Source: Centipeda periodontii DSM 2778
GTDB lineage: Bacteria; Bacillota; Negativicutes; Selenomonadales; Selenomonadaceae
Reading direction: 5' to 3'
Length of the DNA stretch: 64,000 bases
NCBI RefSeq assembly: GCF_000213975.1
Contig: NZ_GL892076.1
Span: 2,677,595 to 2,741,594, forward strand
Under the pieces are notes generated by a model. The model was not told where the DNA came from and searched no databases. It was given only the letters and a program-made list of their open reading frames with translations. Shown one piece after another: positions 62,022 to 64,000 of the stretch. How positions within the stretch are numbered: the stretch's first letter is position 1; each line of letters opens with the position of its first letter. Position numbers and translations under genes: made by a program.

Positions 62022-63016
62022 AGATCCGCTCCTTCCTGACGGTCGAGCACCTGAAGAAGTTCCTCGCGGTTGACCGCATATGTTCCGAGCTTGGATACAA
62101 CGACGCTCGCCGCGAGATTTGCAAGATATGCCCCATCTGCCGGTCTCAGTCCGCCCGCAAGCGCAAGCCCGAACACGGCGATCACCGTATCGCCCGCACC
62201 CGAGACATCGAACACCTCCTGTGCACGTGTCGAAATGTGGACAACCTCCTCACCGTGAATCAGCGAAAGCCCCTTTGAGGAGCGCGTGAGAACGACGTTG
62301 CGCAGGTGGAATTTGCGCATGGCATAGCGCGCCGCCTTCTCCACATCAAAATCGTTGTTCGTGATCGGCTCCAATAGGATCTCGTTGATCTCCTTGATGT
62401 TCGGTGTAATATAGTCTACTTCTTTGTACTTCGCCCACTGTGCTCCCTTTGGGTCAACGATGACGGGCACACCGTGGTCGTGCGCCGCACGAATGATATG
62501 CTGACAGGCATACTCCGTGCAGGCGCCCTTGCCATAGTCGGAGATGATGACACAGTCCATGCTCTCATTGAGCTTCTGATCGATGTAGGCAAGATACCGC
62601 TCGGCATAGTCACCGTCAATCGGGCTCGCATCCTCGAAGTCGAGACGGAGCATCTGCTGATGCCCACCGATGATGCGGATCTTCGTGGTCGTCGGACGTT
62701 CCGTACGGACGAGCCCCGCATAGTCGATGCCGCGCGCCACAAATTTTTCCAGCAGGCTCTTGCAGTGTGCGTCATCGCCGACATAGCCCGCAATGCTGAC
62801 ATTCGTCCCAAGGAGCGCAAGGTTGTGCGCGACGTTCGCCGCACCACCGAGGGTTTCACGCGTGCCTGTCACATGCGTGATCGGCACAGGCGCCTCGGGC
62901 GAGATGCGCGTGACCTCACCGGAGTAGTATTTATCCAGCATCACATCGCCGACGACGAGGATGTTGCTGCGCACACTCTTCTCCGCGACCGTTTCGCGGA
63001 TTTTTGCCATATCCAT
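62018..63016 (-). CDS. rfaE1: D-glycero-beta-D-manno-heptose 7-phosphate kinase (HldE N-domain / RfaE1)
   Basis: A 332-residue ribokinase-family (PfkB) kinase. ILVVGDVMLDKYYSGEVTRISPEAPVPI opens it, GGAANVAHNLALLG follows, and VFDVSGAGDTVIAVFGLAL is the C-terminal PfkB signature with the catalytic Asp. There is no C-terminal nucleotidyltransferase domain, so this is the RfaE1-only form and the ADP-transfer step must be encoded elsewhere. ATG 63016 has AGGAG at 8 bases; the longer frame has no ribosome site. Confidence 0.93.
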   Translation of the reverse strand: MDMAKIRETVAEKSVRSNILVVGDVMLDKYYSGEVTRISPEAPVPITHVTGTRETLGGAANVAHNLALLGTNVSIAGYVGDDAHCKSLLEKFVARGIDYAGLVRTERPTTTKIRIIGGHQQMLRLDFEDASPIDGDYAERYLAYIDQKLNESMDCVIISDYGKGACTEYACQHIIRAAHDHGVPVIVDPKGAQWAKYKEVDYITPNIKEINEILLEPITNNDFDVEKAARYAMRKFHLRNVVLTRSSKGLSLIHGEEVVHISTRAQEVFDVSGAGDTVIAVFGLALAGGLRPADGAYLANLAASVVVSKLGTYAVNREELLQVLDRQEGADL

Positions 63017-63054
63017 GAGAACGCTCCTATCTGTAACCATCAAAAAACAAACAA

Positions 63055-64000
63055 TCAGTCAAATCCGTGGGCTTTGATCCCTGTGGGCAGGACGGGCCGA
63101 ACAAAGCGTCCCGCCGCCCCCTTTGGAGCAAGTCCAAACGCCCCATCCACCTGCTCCACCACACGCGTTTCGAAATCCATCGGACGCACAAGCTCGCAGG
63201 CGGGCTGCTCCCCGTTCTCTGCAAGCATTTGATCTGCGTATTTCAATATGAGTTCGGGCGGCATCCGCTTCATACACTTCATATATTCCTCACCCGCAAG
63301 AGGGCATTCGTGAATGCGGCAGGGATGGCACGGCACGGGTGCACGGACGGAAATACTCTTTGCATCGTATGGGTAGAAGCCGGGGATGGGGGATGCGCCG
63401 AACATGCAGAGAACAGGCACATTCATCGCAACGCCGACGTGCATCGGCCCCGAGTCCGTCGTGATGAAGAGGATGCAGCGGCGCAGAAGGCCCGCGAGGA
63501 CACCGAGGCTGACCTTCCCCGTGAAAATGTGCAGGCGCGGATGGTCCTTTTCCTTCATCTGTGCGCGGCATGTGTTGACAATCTCCACGTCCATCGGACC
63601 GCCCATAACAGCGATATGGTACCCGCGCACGAGGTAGTAGTCTGCCACCTCCGCAAAATACGCATCCATCCACCGCTTCGTCCGCCAGCTCGCGCCGATG
63701 TTGAGCGCAATCACCTTGTCCTCCGGCGCGAAATGCTCCGCCCAGAGCCGCGCCGCCTCCGCCTCGGCGGCGGGCGGCAGCCACATCTCAAGGCCTGCGT
63801 CATCGACCTCCCCGATCACGTCCGCCGCACGCAGCGCCGCATAGTGTGAGTGAACCTCGTGCATAATCGGGTGTTGGTCGGGGCTGACGTGATCGAAGAA
63901 GAACGAGAAGCCGGGCTTTGCATAGCCGACGATTTTCTTTCCGCCGCTGAGTGCCGCGAGCGCAGAAGAGCGCTCGTTGCGATGCAGATTGACGACGAGA
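63055..64000 (-). CDS. Glycosyltransferase family 9 (LPS heptosyltransferase II-like), partial
   Basis: The reading frame continues past the right edge of the window, so the N-terminus is missing. Visible parts are VVNLHRNERSSALAALSG near the edge, VIALNIGASWRTKRWMDAYFAEVADYYL, VMGGPMDVEIVNTCRAQ and FITTDSGPMHVGVAMNVPVLCMFGASPIPGFYPYD (cited in pieces), plus a Cys pair VPCHPCRIHECPL. GT9 members transfer heptose to lipid A-Kdo. It is the most upstream LPS gene seen here. Confidence 0.9.
   Translation of the reverse strand, partial: LVVNLHRNERSSALAALSGGKKIVGYAKPGFSFFFDHVSPDQHPIMHEVHSHYAALRAADVIGEVDDAGLEMWLPPAAEAEAARLWAEHFAPEDKVIALNIGASWRTKRWMDAYFAEVADYYLVRGYHIAVMGGPMDVEIVNTCRAQMKEKDHPRLHIFTGKVSLGVLAGLLRRCILFITTDSGPMHVGVAMNVPVLCMFGASPIPGFYPYDAKSISVRAPVPCHPCRIHECPLAGEEYMKCMKRMPPELILKYADQMLAENGEQPACELVRPMDFETRVVEQVDGAFGLAPKGAAGRFVRPVLPTGIKAHGFD

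Noticed and set aside
62018-63043. Bifunctional HldE (kinase plus nucleotidyltransferase)
   Set aside because: The protein ends after the PfkB kinase domain at about 332 residues. There is no C-terminal cytidylyltransferase-like domain, so only the kinase part is called.

Overview
The window reads as chromosomal DNA from a diderm Firmicute of the class Negativicutes, most likely Selenomonas or a close relative. The evidence is a Firmicute-type gene order (tRNA-Ser, SRP RNA, dnaX, ybaB, recR, bofA) in a high-GC genome that also carries LPS/ADP-heptose genes, a DUF3793-flavodoxin pair and fermentative C4-dicarboxylate genes. The genus is an inference; no database search was possible.

Left part (1-24.7 kb): the 5' end of a 16S rRNA gene on the minus strand, a hydantoinase/carbamoylase-type M20 hydrolase, the bofA/recR/ybaB/dnaX/SRP RNA/tRNA-Ser block, glycolytic pfkA and pyk, an AGCS amino-acid:cation symporter, ridA, the aromatic genes aroF-pheA, an HD phosphohydrolase with a membrane-anchored methyltransferase and an exported glucosaminidase-TPR protein, a decayed Fic gene, an iron-responsive-looking DUF3793-flavodoxin pair, the methionine importer metNIQ, and a MntA/HepT toxin-antitoxin pair overlapping a MATE exporter.

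Middle part (24.7-52.2 kb): a biotin operon (bioY-bioD-bioA) with a BirA-type operator, a 20-residue hydrophobic peptide gene with a convergent antisense promoter (candidate type I toxin-antitoxin), two metallophosphoesterases, purB-purA, a frameshifted RelE-type toxin with an intact antitoxin, a YeiH exporter, a mannose-family PTS operon with a PRD regulator and a zinc dehydrogenase facing a glycerol-1-phosphate-dehydrogenase-like gene, hsp20, and an amino-acid/dicarboxylate block (LysR regulator, aspA, DcuA/B, DcuC, PepT-like and AbgA-like M20 enzymes).

Right part (52.3-64 kb): an Rpn-family gene split by a mobile repeat, a tyrosine recombinase, and a minus-strand LPS operon (two GT9 glycosyltransferases, hldE, hldD, gmhB, GT4, GT2 and a DUF535 protein). 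A two-gene AT-rich cassette sits exactly between gmhB and the GT4 gene: an AAA/OLD-like ATPase and a protein with a PD-(D/E)XK-like nuclease motif. It looks like an uncharacterised defence module.

The window is also seeded with seven copies of a ~160-bp palindromic MITE-like element with terminal inverted repeats and 4-bp target duplications. Several copies sit exactly on stop codons and one splits the Rpn gene. There are three copies of a second dispersed intergenic repeat.
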